From Algoriphagus locisalis (GTDB taxonomy: Bacteria > Bacteroidota > Bacteroidia > Cytophagales > Cyclobacteriaceae), in the NCBI RefSeq assembly GCF_900116615.1, contig NZ_FPBF01000001.1, forward strand, positions 1,029,648 to 1,093,647: a stretch of 64,000 nt of DNA, given 5' to 3'. This document shows positions 51,870 to 61,481 of this stretch, one piece after another. Each line of letters starts with the position of its first letter. The stretch's first letter is position 1. Made by a program: the position numbers and the translations under genes. Under the pieces are notes generated by a model. The model ran no database searches. It had not been told where the DNA came from and saw only the letters and a list, made by a program, of their open reading frames with translations.

Positions 51870-52466
51870 TTAGTTTCTTTTATTGATTTCATCCCGGATC
51901 CGAGCTGCCCGCTCATAATCTTCGTTGTTGATTGCTTTATCGAGCATCTGATTAAGCTTGTCCAAGCTGAAATCCTTCAAAGAAGGTTCTTTTTTAGTTG
52001 TGAATTTTTGTGTGGAAGGTTTTGGAGGAGATTTTTCGTCCTTCTTTTCTACCTCATAATGCTCCACAGCTCCTTCGGCCATGGCTTTTTCAGTACAAAA
52101 TACGGGACTTCCAAATCGTATCGCAATTGCTATGGCATCAGAAGGACGAGCATCTACTTCAGTCTCGATCGTGTCTCCTTTACACTGGATTTTAGCATAA
52201 TAGACTCCTTCTTTCATATCAGTAATTACGATTCTTTCAATATCAAAATTGAACCCTGAGGCAAATGACTTAAACAAATCATGCGTCATGGGACGATTCG
52301 GAATAATCTTTTCGATTTCCAGAGCTATCGCCTGAGCTTCAAACATACCGATCACAATCGGCAAACGTCTAGCTCCACCAACTTCCCCTAACACCAAGGT
52401 AAATGACCCTGATTGGGAATGATTGGACGATAGTCCCAAAATCTCAAGTTCTATGAGTTTTTCCAC
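51870..52466 (-). CDS. Bifunctional-nuclease family protein with C-terminal UVR-like motif
   Basis: The 198-residue protein has a BFN/DUF151 domain (residues 1-130; LVLGEVGGARRLPIVIGMFE and EVDARPSDAIAIAIRFG) and, after a linker rich in Lys and Ser, a UVR-type helix pair (LDKAINNEDYERAARIRDEI). BFN proteins in plants and bacteria have DNase and RNase activity. The start is a GTG at 52466, 6 bp after etfA, so it is in that operon. Confidence 0.9.
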   Translation of the reverse strand: MEKLIELEILGLSSNHSQSGSFTLVLGEVGGARRLPIVIGMFEAQAIALEIEKIIPNRPMTHDLFKSFASGFNFDIERIVITDMKEGVYYAKIQCKGDTIETEVDARPSDAIAIAIRFGSPVFCTEKAMAEGAVEHYEVEKKDEKSPPKPSTQKFTTKKEPSLKDFSLDKLNQMLDKAINNEDYERAARIRDEINKRN

Positions 52467-52472
52467 AAAAAT

Positions 52473-53441
52473 TTATAATTCAGCTTTAAATGCTTCGTTT
52501 AATTTTGGCACAACCTCAAAAGCATCTCCTACGATTCCGTAATCCGCAGCTTTGAAAAAAGGCGCATCTGCGTCTTTATTAATGACTACTATACACTTTG
52601 AAGAATTGACCCCTGCAAGATGTTGAATAGCGCCTGAAATTCCTATCGCTATGTACAAAGTTGGAGCTACTTTTACTCCAGTCTGCCCTACGTGCTCATG
52701 ATGAGGTCTCCATTCTAGATCAGAAACAGGCTTGGAACATGCAGTAGCCGCACCAAGAATCTTCGCCATTTCTTCTACCATTCCCCAGTTTTCCGGGCCT
52801 TTCAATCCTCTACCTCCTGACACAACGATATCAGCTTCAGGAAGCAAGACATCTCCAGTTGCACGCTCTGTAGAAGTGATTTTGGAAGCAAAATCAGCTT
52901 CATCTATCGATACGCTAAAGTTCTCCACTTGCGCGTCAGCACCGTCTTGCTTCAGATCTATTGCATTTTTCTTGATTGCAAGAATTTTGTTTTCCGTTGT
53001 TATGGAAGTTTCCGCAAAGGCCTTTCCTGTGTAAATGCTCCTCTTCACTACATATCCCCCATCAGTTTTCGGCAATTCTACCACATTGGATACCAAGCCT
53101 GCTTTCAGTTTGATCGCAAGTCTAGCAGCTACGGCATCTCCAAGTGATGATTTAGCCAAAACCAAGGTTTTCGCACCAATGTGATTGAAGGCTTGAGCTA
53201 CCGCCGAAGCATGTGCCTGGATTACCCCTGCATCCAACTTACTTTCATCACCGTGAAGCACTTTTGCTGCACCAGCTTTTCCTATAGCAGCAAGCTCTTC
53301 GTTTCCGATGGTACCAAGTGCTACTGCCACTACATCTCCTTCTCCTGTCTGTGCCGCTAAAGAATTTGCAAAAGAGACAGCCTCAAGACTGGTCTTTTTT
53401 ACTTTTCCTTCAGCTTGTTCTATATATACTAAAATTGACAT
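52473..53441 (-). CDS. etfA: Electron transfer flavoprotein, alpha subunit
   Basis: The 322-residue protein has an N-terminal ETF domain and the C-terminal FAD-binding domain with VVSGGRGLKGPENWGMVEEM, QTGVKVAPTLYIAIGISGAI and the closing segment. With EtfB it carries electrons from acyl-CoA and other dehydrogenases to the quinone pool. It follows etfB by about 34 bp. Confidence 0.96.
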   Translation of the reverse strand: MSILVYIEQAEGKVKKTSLEAVSFANSLAAQTGEGDVVAVALGTIGNEELAAIGKAGAAKVLHGDESKLDAGVIQAHASAVAQAFNHIGAKTLVLAKSSLGDAVAARLAIKLKAGLVSNVVELPKTDGGYVVKRSIYTGKAFAETSITTENKILAIKKNAIDLKQDGADAQVENFSVSIDEADFASKITSTERATGDVLLPEADIVVSGGRGLKGPENWGMVEEMAKILGAATACSKPVSDLEWRPHHEHVGQTGVKVAPTLYIAIGISGAIQHLAGVNSSKCIVVINKDADAPFFKAADYGIVGDAFEVVPKLNEAFKAEL

Positions 53442-53475
53442 AATATCCTAATTTATAACAAGTTATTGGGTTTCA

Positions 53476-54213
53476 TTAAAGCACTTTTGCTTCATTTTTC
53501 AAAAGCTTCACAAGCTCTGCTACATTATCTTTATCAACTAATTTCACAGCACCTTTAGCCGGTGGTAGTGAATATTTACTTGCTTCAGCTTGAGTCTCCT
53601 GAGAAACGGGCTCTACTACATTCAATGGCTTTGTTCTGGCAGACATGATACCACGCATATTTGGGATTTTCCACTCTGCTATTGGCTCCTGGCAACCTGC
53701 TATCAACGGAAGACTTGCTTCCAACAGTTCCTTACCGCCTTCTATTTCTCTGGACATTTTTACCATAGACCCATCTACATCCAGCTTCATCACTGGCGAA
53801 AAAGATGGCATTCCCAGCAATTCTCCTACCATGCCGTGAACCATTCCACCATTGAAATCAATGGACTCTCTTCCCATCAGGATCAGATCATATGATCCTT
53901 CTTTAGCATAATGTGCGATCTGCTGCGCAACGAAAAAAGAATCTTTTGGAGCAGCATTCACGCGAATAGCATCATCGGCGCCTATTGCCAATGCTTTTCT
54001 CAAAGTTGGTTCAGAATCCGCCTCTCCTACATTTAAAACTGTTAACTTTCCGCTCGCCTGATCTCGCAGTTCTACGGCTCTCGCCAAGGCATAGTCATCG
54101 TATGGGCCAATAATGTATTGAACTCCAGTAGAATCAAACTTGGTATTGTCGGCCGTAAACTGAATCTTGGAGGTAGTATCGGGTACATGGGTGATACAAA
54201 CAAGAATCTTCAT
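53476..54213 (-). CDS. etfB: Electron transfer flavoprotein, beta subunit
   Basis: The 245-residue protein has the EtfB layout: MKILVCITHVPDTTSKIQF at the start, DLILMGRESIDFNGGMVHGM in the middle and the AMP-binding and recognition-loop region near REIEGGKELLEASLPLIAGC. It pairs with the EtfA protein encoded next. It is the first gene of the operon etfB-etfA-BFN. Confidence 0.96.
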   Translation of the reverse strand: MKILVCITHVPDTTSKIQFTADNTKFDSTGVQYIIGPYDDYALARAVELRDQASGKLTVLNVGEADSEPTLRKALAIGADDAIRVNAAPKDSFFVAQQIAHYAKEGSYDLILMGRESIDFNGGMVHGMVGELLGMPSFSPVMKLDVDGSMVKMSREIEGGKELLEASLPLIAGCQEPIAEWKIPNMRGIMSARTKPLNVVEPVSQETQAEASKYSLPPAKGAVKLVDKDNVAELVKLLKNEAKVL

Positions 54214-54287
54214 TGGTTTAGAATTAGATTAGTTTAGATTTATTTCTCGTGAAAATAACAGTATGGACTTAATTAAAAAAACTATTG

Positions 54288-54620
54288 ATGAGCAATCTGG
54301 ACAGGATACAGCTACTTAGACAATTTACCGAAGAAGAACCCGAAAATCCCTTCAACTGGTATGCTTTGGCGATAGAGTTCCGGGAAACTGACCCAGAAGA
54401 AGCCTACTCACTCTTTGAAAAATTACTTTCTGAGCATCCGACTTATCTCCCCACCTACTTTCCGGCGGCCCACTTGTATGCAGAAATAGGTGATTTAGAG
54501 CAATCTAAAACGATTTTTGAAAAGGGAATAGCTCTAGCTCGTGAGCAAAAGAACTTGAAGACCCAGCAGGAATTGCAAAATGCCTATCAGAATTTTCTTT
54601 TTGAAAATGATATGGATTGA
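54288..54620 (+). CDS. Small tetratricopeptide-like protein
   Basis: From the ATG at 54288 the product is about 110 residues (a TTG at 54285 is one codon earlier). Two TPR-like helix pairs are visible (PFNWYALAIEFRETDPEEAY, then AAHLYAEIGDLEQSKTIFEK). TPRs mediate protein contacts. The partner is unknown. It diverges from etfB. Confidence 0.8.
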   Translation: MSNLDRIQLLRQFTEEEPENPFNWYALAIEFRETDPEEAYSLFEKLLSEHPTYLPTYFPAAHLYAEIGDLEQSKTIFEKGIALAREQKNLKTQQELQNAYQNFLFENDMD

Positions 54621-54732
54621 GGCTTAAAAGTATAGATAAAATGTACTAAAAACATCTGAAAAGTGAGCAATCCTTAATTTGTTATTCTTAGTTTTATATG
54701 ATCTATATCAAATAATAAAATCTCTTCGCCCC

Positions 54733-55218
54733 ATGATCACCCAAAAAGAAATGCTGGCTCATTTTCTTCACATTTTAGAAAAAAGCGGGAAACGCTATAA
54801 AAAGAAGAGCTTGGTTCGGGCAAAAAAAGCTCAGCCTGGACTAGAGGTAGTAACGAAAACTTCAGATGGAGATGAAACCAAAAACACTGCTGAAGCTGGA
54901 GATTGGTTGGTAGAAAACCAGACTAGCTCAAACGAGCTATATTTGGTAAAAGCTGAGACTTTTCAGAAAAAATATTCACTGATCCAATCCTTGGAAAAAG
55001 GCTGGGGTTGCTATCAGCCGAAAGGTGAAATATTGGGATTGATAGTAAGTGAGAAGCATTTAGAAGGTTTGGATGCTACAAATGTATTGGAATTTCAGGC
55101 ACCCTGGAAAGATACAATGGTCGTCAAACCCGGTGATATGTTGGTCGTGCCTCCAGAAAAGGATGAAATATATAGAATCGCGAAAAAGGAATTCGGAGAA
55201 ACCTACGTGGAGATTTAA
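54733..55218 (+). CDS. Hypothetical protein, PGD-type C-terminal segment
   Basis: The ATG at 54733 gives about 161 residues; an earlier ATG at 54679 adds an 18-residue stretch. The N-terminus is Lys-rich (KRYKKKSLVRAKKAQ) and the C-terminus has VVKPGDMLVVPPEKDEIYRI. No known family is identified. It overlaps the convergent oxidoreductase end by 4 bp. Confidence 0.65.
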   Translation: MITQKEMLAHFLHILEKSGKRYKKKSLVRAKKAQPGLEVVTKTSDGDETKNTAEAGDWLVENQTSSNELYLVKAETFQKKYSLIQSLEKGWGCYQPKGEILGLIVSEKHLEGLDATNVLEFQAPWKDTMVVKPGDMLVVPPEKDEIYRIAKKEFGETYVEI

Positions 55219-56213
55219 GGAACCAGCACAATTTTCCCCATTTGCTTCCCATCACGCATGCGATCAAAAGCTTCTTCAGCTTGATCAAATCTGAAGACCT
55301 GATCTATTACAGGCTGTAATTTCTTCTCAGACACAAAAGAAAGCATATTCTTAAAATCCAGGTCAGACCCCATGGTGGTACCCATGATTTTAAGCTGATT
55401 CCAAAAGATTTTTCGAGCCTCCAACTTTGTAGGATTCCCAAGGGTAGCACCATAAAAAACAATTTTCCCGCCTGGCTTTGCGACTTGAATCAGATGATTC
55501 AGCGTATCTCCCACAGCTCCATCGATTATCAAATCAAAGCCATTTGTATCTTCATTTGCCTTTGATATCCAATTGTGATCCAAGTAATTAAAAGTCGTTG
55601 AAACACCCAAAGCTTTAGCTTTTTCTAATTTCTCTGGGCTGCTACTGCTTGTGGAAACATTAGCTCCCAGCGCCAATCCAAACTGTACAGCGAACTGAGC
55701 TACTCCCCCTCCAAATCCCGTTACCAATAAGTTTTCTCCAGGTTGAATATTTCCCTGATAAGTAACTGCGCGGTACGCTGTCAAACCAGCTAACGGTAAC
55801 GCTGCAGCTTCCTCCCAAGTCAAATGAGCCGGCTTGGAATAAAGTCTATCGGCCGGAACGATAACAGATTCTGCCAAAGTGCCATTGCGTGGCATTCCCA
55901 AAATCTCAAAAGAAGAACCTTGGACTTTTTGATTATCACCCCAGTTTAAGGCAGGATTAATAATTACCTCTTTCTGCAAAAGCTCATAATCAACTCCCTC
56001 TCCTATCTCACTCACTATTCCAGCTCCGTCAGAACCTAGAATTACACCGTCTTTAATATTTGGATAAAGGCCTTGTCTACACCATTCATCCCGATGATTC
56101 AGTGCTGCAGCTTTTATCAGAACCCGTACTTCACCTGGCAGTAAACTTCGGGTTTGAACGTCGGTCAGAAGCAATTTTGATTGCTGTGCGCTATTTAGAG
56201 TTATGGCTTTCAT
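55215..56213 (-). CDS. Zinc-type alcohol dehydrogenase-like / quinone oxidoreductase
   Basis: The 332-residue MDR-family protein has the GroES-like N-domain (LNHRDEWCRQGLYPNIKDGV, GSDGAGIVSEIGEG) and a Rossmann C-domain with a NAD(P)-binding motif in VTGFGGGVAQFAVQFGLALG. Zinc ligands are not obvious, favouring the zinc-free quinone-reductase type. The substrate is unknown. It lies 7 bp downstream of dnaB. Confidence 0.88.
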   Translation of the reverse strand: MKAITLNSAQQSKLLLTDVQTRSLLPGEVRVLIKAAALNHRDEWCRQGLYPNIKDGVILGSDGAGIVSEIGEGVDYELLQKEVIINPALNWGDNQKVQGSSFEILGMPRNGTLAESVIVPADRLYSKPAHLTWEEAAALPLAGLTAYRAVTYQGNIQPGENLLVTGFGGGVAQFAVQFGLALGANVSTSSSSPEKLEKAKALGVSTTFNYLDHNWISKANEDTNGFDLIIDGAVGDTLNHLIQVAKPGGKIVFYGATLGNPTKLEARKIFWNQLKIMGTTMGSDLDFKNMLSFVSEKKLQPVIDQVFRFDQAEEAFDRMRDGKQMGKIVLVP

Positions 56214-56220
56214 TGGGAAA

Positions 56221-57801
56221 TTAAAACGCGTCTTCTGAGTTATTTCTATTTAATAGATCGTCTCCATCATCACTGTTTGCCTTGCTTTGAAGCTTAATGG
56301 TGTTGCCAGAGTCAAATTCAGAAATGCCACTGGATTGAGCCGCGAAAGTTGGACGATAAACAGCATTACCTCCTTGAGGATCCTGCATATTTCCAAAGCC
56401 ATCCAAATCCTGGAACTTAGTATAACGGCCGATAAACCGAAGTCTAACTGTATCCAAAGAACCGTTTCTATGCTTGGCAATAATCACTTCTCCGACTCCT
56501 TGAGTGGAATTTCCATCTTCATCTTCGGTGATTCCATAATATTCGGGACGGTAGAGGAACATAACCATATCAGCATCCTGCTCGATGGCTCCTGATTCCC
56601 TCAAATCCGAAAGTTGTGGTCGCTTATCTCCTCCTCTAGTTTCTACAGCTCTGGAAAGCTGTGAAAGTGCAATTACAGGAACCTCCAGTTCTTTAGCTAT
56701 TTTCTTAAGAGCTCGGGAAATACTCGCAATTTCCTGCTCTCGGTTTCCTCCTCCCCCGCTTTTGGAATCACCAGACATCAGCTGCAAGTAATCAATTACG
56801 ATCATCTGAATGTCGTGCTGAGCTTTCAGTTTTCTACATTTTGCCCGAAGCTCAAGAATAGAAAGTGCCGGAGTATCATCAACAAAAAGCGGAGCTTTGG
56901 AAAGTTTTGCAGTTTTATGAACCAACTGAGCCCATTCATGCTCAGCTAGCGTTCCTTTTTTGATTTTCTCAGAGTCCAGTTCTGCTTCAGATGAGATCAG
57001 ACGATTCACCAGCTGAACCGAGGACATTTCCAGAGAGAAAATGGCCACAGGACGACTGTGATCTACTGCTGCATTTCTCAAAACAGAAAGTACAAAAGCC
57101 GTCTTACCCATTGCAGGACGCGCTGCAATAATCACCAAATCGGATTTTTGCCAACCTGAAGTCACACGATCTAAAGCTGTTAATCCAGAAGGAACGCCTG
57201 TAAGACCATCTTTTTGGCCTTTCCTAGCTTCCAATTCTATGATGGCTTCACGCATGATGGACTTCATATCGGAGTAATTCTTTCGGATATTCTTTTCAGA
57301 AATTTCAAAGAGATTTTGCTCCATTTTGTCCAGCAATTCAAAAACATCTGTAGTCTCCTCGTAAGCATCTTTTTGGATATCAGAAGCGATTCTGATCATC
57401 TCCCGCTTGATGGATTGCTCAGTGATTATTCTGGCGTGGTATTCTATATTCGCTGCCGATGCAACTTTTGAAGTAAGTTCGGTCACATAAAATGCTCCAC
57501 CAGCTATCTCAAGATTCCCACTTTTGCGAAGCTGGGAAGTCACCGTAAGCAAGTCAATTGGCTGACTCTCAGTAAAAAGGTCGAGAATCGCCTGAAAAAT
57601 AACCTGATGGGAATCCTTGTAGAAACTCTCCACCTTTAGAATATCAATCACATTGGTCAACGCATCTTTCTCCAACATCAAGGCACCCAGCACCGCTTCC
57701 TCAAGGTCAATTGCTTGAGGTGGCACTTTGCCCAGCATGCTGGAATTTTGATGGGTTGGTTTGTTACGCGTGATTCGGGGATTGCTACTATTTTCGGCCA
57801 T
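56221..57801 (-). CDS. dnaB: Replicative DNA helicase DnaB
   Basis: From the ATG at 57801 the protein is about 526 residues. The N-domain begins PPQAIDLEEAVLGALMLEKD; the RecA-like C-domain has Walker A in IIAARPAMGKTAFVLSVLRN, the Walker B region MIVIDYLQLMSG and LSQLSRAVETRGGDKRPQLS. It unwinds DNA at the fork. An upstream start at 57867 would add an unrelated extension. No intein is present. Confidence 0.96.
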   Translation of the reverse strand: MAENSSNPRITRNKPTHQNSSMLGKVPPQAIDLEEAVLGALMLEKDALTNVIDILKVESFYKDSHQVIFQAILDLFTESQPIDLLTVTSQLRKSGNLEIAGGAFYVTELTSKVASAANIEYHARIITEQSIKREMIRIASDIQKDAYEETTDVFELLDKMEQNLFEISEKNIRKNYSDMKSIMREAIIELEARKGQKDGLTGVPSGLTALDRVTSGWQKSDLVIIAARPAMGKTAFVLSVLRNAAVDHSRPVAIFSLEMSSVQLVNRLISSEAELDSEKIKKGTLAEHEWAQLVHKTAKLSKAPLFVDDTPALSILELRAKCRKLKAQHDIQMIVIDYLQLMSGDSKSGGGGNREQEIASISRALKKIAKELEVPVIALSQLSRAVETRGGDKRPQLSDLRESGAIEQDADMVMFLYRPEYYGITEDEDGNSTQGVGEVIIAKHRNGSLDTVRLRFIGRYTKFQDLDGFGNMQDPQGGNAVYRPTFAAQSSGISEFDSGNTIKLQSKANSDDGDDLLNRNNSEDAF

Positions 57802-58128
57802 GGAACAAATGTATTGGGAAAAAGGCAAGAGTTTTAAACAATTTTTGCCAGAGTTATCAACAATCAAAAGGTCTCAATAACCAAGCCCAGAAAGGCAAAA
57901 AGTGCTAACTATTTTCCCCAAAACTTACTTTAGACTCTACTATCATAGATTAATTCAGACTCTCAGGCAGTTGCAACGATTGAAACCAATTATTCTAAAT
58001 TCTTCCCATCAATTACAATTGAAGTTCAACATCCTGAGAAATTCTTTTGAAATAGAACTGCTATGCTCCCATGCAGCCAATAATTATTTTTAAGTTTGGA
58101 GAACAATTCCCACTCGTTATTTTACCCA

Positions 58129-59484
58129 ATGAATAAATATCACTTTATAGCTGTCGGTGGAGCAGTAATGCACAATCTCGCTCTTGCACTTGTAGAAAAA
58201 GGCTATCAGGTCACAGGTTCTGATGATGAAATCTATGAACCTTCAAGGACTAGACTGGAAAAAGCAGGAATCTTACCCGCTGAGTATGGCTGGTATCCCG
58301 AGAAAATAACAACTGATTTAGACGGGATTATTCTGGGAATGCATGCTCGAATAGACAATCCAGAACTTGTCAAAGCACAGGAATTGGGAATTCCAGTTTA
58401 CTCTTTTCCCGAATTCATCTTCAATCAAAGCCAGAATAAGAAGCGAGTGATCGTAGCGGGCTCACACGGAAAGACTTCAATCACTTCAGTAATCCTGCAT
58501 GTACTGAAAGATCAGAATGTAGATTTTGACTATTTGGTTGGTGCTCAGATCGAAGGTTTTGACCTAATGGTGAAACTCTCAGATGCGCCTGTAATCATCA
58601 TTGAAGGCGACGAATACCTCACTTCTCCACTGGACAGAACTCCGAAGTTCTTCCATTACAAGCATGACATTGCTTTAGTGAGTGGAATTGCCTGGGATCA
58701 TTACAACGTATTTCCTGATTTTGACGAGTACAAAGAGCAGTTTAGCAAACTAATGAATTTGACTCCTGATACTGGAGAATTGATTTACTGCGAAGCTGAT
58801 CCTTTAGTGAAAGAAGCAGCAGAGAATACAAGTATTTCAGCAACGAAAACGGCATATAAAGCTCACCCAGCGATAATAAAAGATGGAAAGACATTCTTGG
58901 AAACTGAGAATGGCTTGATTCCTATATACATTTTCGGAGAGCATAATCTTCAAAACCTGCAAGGCGCCATGGATATCTGCCTGGCTTTGGGATTGACTAA
59001 AGAGCAGTTTTACCAAAGCATTCAGACGTTTAAAGGTGCAGCAAAGCGTCAGGAACTTCTGGTGGAAACAGATAACTCCAGTCTTTATAGAGACTTTGCC
59101 CATGCGCCATCCAAATTGAAGGCAACAGTCTCCGCAGTGAAAACTCAGTTCCCAAACAGAAAGCTAATCGCTGTGCAGGAATTGCATACCTACTCTTCGC
59201 TGAATAAGGAGTTTTTACCAAATTATGCCAAATCAATGGAGGCAGCAGACCTAGCAATTGTGTATCTTGACCCTCATGCTGTGGCTTTGAAAAAACTAGA
59301 GCTAATGGACGAGCAAACCTTGAGAGAGGGATTCCAACGACCTGATTTAAAATTATTTACCGATAGTAGAAGCCTGAAAGAATTCCTTTTGGCACAAGAC
59401 TATACTAATTCCAACCTACTTTTGATGAGCTCAGGATCCTATGACAAAATGGATCTGGAGCCGATTAAAGCTAAATTCAATTAA
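58129..59484 (+). CDS. mpl: Mpl-type Mur ligase (UDP-MurNAc:tripeptide ligase)
   Basis: The ATG at 58129 gives about 451 residues; an upstream TTG at 58096 is less likely. The N-terminal Rossmann domain starts NKYHFIAVGGAVMHNLAL, the central ATP site is VAGSHGKTSITSVILHVLKD and the C-terminal domain contains RDFAHAPSKLKATVSAVK. Mpl reattaches the L-Ala-D-Glu-mDAP tripeptide to UDP-MurNAc in wall recycling. MurC is the alternative, but the sequence character (GDEYLTSPLDRTPKFFHYKH) fits Mpl. Confidence 0.88.
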   Translation: MNKYHFIAVGGAVMHNLALALVEKGYQVTGSDDEIYEPSRTRLEKAGILPAEYGWYPEKITTDLDGIILGMHARIDNPELVKAQELGIPVYSFPEFIFNQSQNKKRVIVAGSHGKTSITSVILHVLKDQNVDFDYLVGAQIEGFDLMVKLSDAPVIIIEGDEYLTSPLDRTPKFFHYKHDIALVSGIAWDHYNVFPDFDEYKEQFSKLMNLTPDTGELIYCEADPLVKEAAENTSISATKTAYKAHPAIIKDGKTFLETENGLIPIYIFGEHNLQNLQGAMDICLALGLTKEQFYQSIQTFKGAAKRQELLVETDNSSLYRDFAHAPSKLKATVSAVKTQFPNRKLIAVQELHTYSSLNKEFLPNYAKSMEAADLAIVYLDPHAVALKKLELMDEQTLREGFQRPDLKLFTDSRSLKEFLLAQDYTNSNLLLMSSGSYDKMDLEPIKAKFN

Positions 59485-59486
59485 CC

Positions 59487-60290
59487 ATGAAATTAAACTT
59501 AAAGAATTCGATTGCTTTTTTTGATTTAGAAGCAACTGGAATCAATATCTCAACAGACCGGATCGTGGAGATTTCCATCGTCAAGGTAACTCCCGATGGC
59601 GGACAGGAAATCTATACGAGAAAGATAAACCCGACGATCCCAATTCCTCTGGAATCTTCCCTCATCCATGGTATTTATGACAAGGATGTGAAAGAAGAGA
59701 AAACCTTCAAAGAGCTGGCTAGAGAAATTTTCCAGTTTATAGGTCAGTCAGATTTGGCAGGATTCAATGTATTGAAATATGATATCCCCTTATTGGTAGA
59801 AGAATTTCTTCGGGCCGGGATTGAGTTTGACTTGGACAAAAGAAACCTGTTGGATGCTCAGAAGATCTTTTTCATGATGGAAAAGAGAAATCTATCTGCT
59901 GCCTATAAATTCTATTGCGGCCAAAAACTCGAGAATGCACACAGTGCAGAAGCCGACACGCTAGCTACACTAGATGTGTTTAAAGCACAAATAGAGCGCT
60001 ATTTAGGTGAGGAAATGGAAGATCTCCAAGGAAATAAAATGGGAGTGATCGAGAATGACATGAAGAAACTACACGATCTGCTCAATGAAAAAATGGTAGA
60101 TCTAGCTGGAAGGTTTGTCTTTAATAATGAAGGTCTAGAAGTATTTAACTTCGGAAAGCAAAAAGGAACTCCGGTTACACAGGTATTGAAAGATGAGCCA
60201 GGCTACTACGATTGGATGATGCGAGGAGACTTCCCGCTGGATACCAAACGAAAACTAACCCAGATCAAACTGAGAGGATTTAATCAATAA
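59487..60290 (+). CDS. DEDDh 3'-5' exonuclease, DNA polymerase III epsilon-like
   Basis: The 267-residue protein has the exonuclease motifs FFDLEATGINISTDRIVEIS, LAGFNVLKYDIPLLVEEF and HSAEADTLATLDVFKAQ (D-E-D-H-D), then a C-terminal extension (FNFGKQKGTPVTQVLKDEPG, DWMMRGDFPLD) common in Bacteroidota copies. It may proofread or act in repair. It starts 2 bp after the mpl stop. Confidence 0.92.
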   Translation: MKLNLKNSIAFFDLEATGINISTDRIVEISIVKVTPDGGQEIYTRKINPTIPIPLESSLIHGIYDKDVKEEKTFKELAREIFQFIGQSDLAGFNVLKYDIPLLVEEFLRAGIEFDLDKRNLLDAQKIFFMMEKRNLSAAYKFYCGQKLENAHSAEADTLATLDVFKAQIERYLGEEMEDLQGNKMGVIENDMKKLHDLLNEKMVDLAGRFVFNNEGLEVFNFGKQKGTPVTQVLKDEPGYYDWMMRGDFPLDTKRKLTQIKLRGFNQ

Positions 60291-60292
60291 CA

Positions 60293-60320
60293 AAAAGCCC
60301 GGAGGAAACTTCGGGTTTTT
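60293..60320 (+). terminator. Intrinsic terminator after the exonuclease gene
   Basis: CCCGGAG (60298-60304) pairs with CTTCGGG (60309-60315) across GAAA, followed by TTTTT. It ends the mpl-exonuclease transcript. Confidence 0.85.
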
Positions 60321-60722
60321 CTACAATAACTCTAGAAATTGATCAGCACTCAAGGTGGTTGTAATAGGATACTTTATTTGTTTAAGAATCTGAAAATGAT
60401 GGTCATTGGTAATGATATAATCTGCATTTGCTGCAATCGCGCAATCAACGAATTTATTGTCGTCAGGATCTAGGTCAATCAAATTCCAATGGAAATAGAC
60501 ATCTGTTAATTCTACATTGTGAAGAGAATAAATCAGCTCGATTAAGTTATTTGAAATCGTTTTATTCGTCTTTATAGCTATAATTTCTTCATATTCTTGT
60601 AAAATGCTTTCGCTAACAGCCATACTGAATTTGCCTTGAAGTAGGCTATCAAAAATAAGCCGATATTGAGATAATCTTGGAATAGAAACTAGGAGCACAT
60701 TGGTATCCAATATGACTTTCAT
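60321..60722 (-). CDS. PIN-domain toxin of a toxin-antitoxin pair
   Basis: The 133-residue protein starts MKVILDTNVLLVSIPRL and has acidic residues in VSESILQEYEEII and DPDDNKFVDCAIAANADYII, the layout of PIN-family ribonucleases. It overlaps the upstream 83-residue gene by 4 bp (ATGA), typical of a toxin-antitoxin operon. Confidence 0.88.
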   Translation of the reverse strand: MKVILDTNVLLVSIPRLSQYRLIFDSLLQGKFSMAVSESILQEYEEIIAIKTNKTISNNLIELIYSLHNVELTDVYFHWNLIDLDPDDNKFVDCAIAANADYIITNDHHFQILKQIKYPITTTLSADQFLELL

Positions 60723-60955
60723 TTTTTCTCATACTTTGTTCTCATATGATCACTTGCCCATTCCTCAATCTTCTCAGCACCCCAATTCTTTTCAGAAAAC
60801 AGTTTATCCATTTCATTGGTGGTCCTCTCGGAAAAGTAGTTTGCTAATAGCTCCCTTATTTCTAAAAGCTGGGTATCGTCTAGGTTTTGACTAAAAACTT
60901 TTAGCAACTCAAGTTGAAGATTTGAAAGCTTACCTAAAGATTTTTCTTTTTCCAT
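60719..60955 (-). CDS. Probable antitoxin paired with the PIN toxin
   Basis: From the ATG at 60955 the product is about 78 residues (an earlier TTG at 60970 adds five). It is a short helical, charged protein (LSNLQLELLKVFSQNLDDTQ, REWA-like C-terminal helix). No DNA-binding motif is clear. Its function is inferred from overlap with the PIN gene. Confidence 0.72.
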   Translation of the reverse strand: MEKEKSLGKLSNLQLELLKVFSQNLDDTQLLEIRELLANYFSERTTNEMDKLFSEKNWGAEKIEEWASDHMRTKYEKK

Positions 60956-61008
60956 ACCTACAAAATACAAAAATCCAAGAATAAATTCATTTCTGGATTT
61001 TTGGTTTA

Positions 61009-61374
61009 TTATTTTGAATACACCGTTTTCAGTTTGGTAGATTGATCCACAAACTCATTATAGGTCAAGCCTAAATCCGCCAAGGCAAGTTCTCCATTGC
61101 AGTTATAAATTGCAGGTGGACTTGCGCTCAAATTATTATGAAGCATGATATATACCGAGGAATTATAGTTCATCAAATCTACCCCATAATAGCCTGAAGC
61201 TTGTGCTTCAGCATTGGCGACAAACTTATCGAGCCAGACAAAATCAGCGCTGTTGTTGCTATTGCAGGCAAAAAGAACTTGATCCAAGGAGTAGTCTATT
61301 CCAGTAGGCGTTTCTTCTTCGCATCCAGCCAAACCGATAACAAGCAAACAACTTATAATCATTAATTTTCTCAT
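61009..61374 (-). CDS. Hypothetical lipoprotein
   Basis: The 121-residue protein has a lipoprotein signal (IISCLLVIGLAGC, Cys at 18) followed by an acidic stretch EEETPTGIDY. No family is recognised. It lies between the PIN antitoxin and the M48 lipoprotein gene on the same strand. Confidence 0.7.
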   Translation of the reverse strand: MRKLMIISCLLVIGLAGCEEETPTGIDYSLDQVLFACNSNNSADFVWLDKFVANAEAQASGYYGVDLMNYNSSVYIMLHNNLSASPPAIYNCNGELALADLGLTYNEFVDQSTKLKTVYSK

Positions 61375-61427
61375 TGCTCTATTATTTATCTTGTTCTAAT
61401 TCAATCTATTAAAACTACGATTATCAG

Positions 61428-61460
61428 CAAAAAAGACGGACATATGCCCGTCTTTTTTAA
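61428..61460 (-). terminator. Intrinsic terminator after the M48 protease gene
   Basis: AAAAGACGG pairs with CCGTCTTTT around ACATATGC (61431-61456), with T-rich flank on either strand. It is downstream of the minus-strand M48 gene. Confidence 0.82.
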
Positions 61461-61481
61461 ATTAAAATTCCTCTTAGAATT

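Noticed and set aside
51691..51873. 60-residue open frame
   Set aside because: It is made of AGTCT repeat units and a terminator, with no homology and no plausible start.
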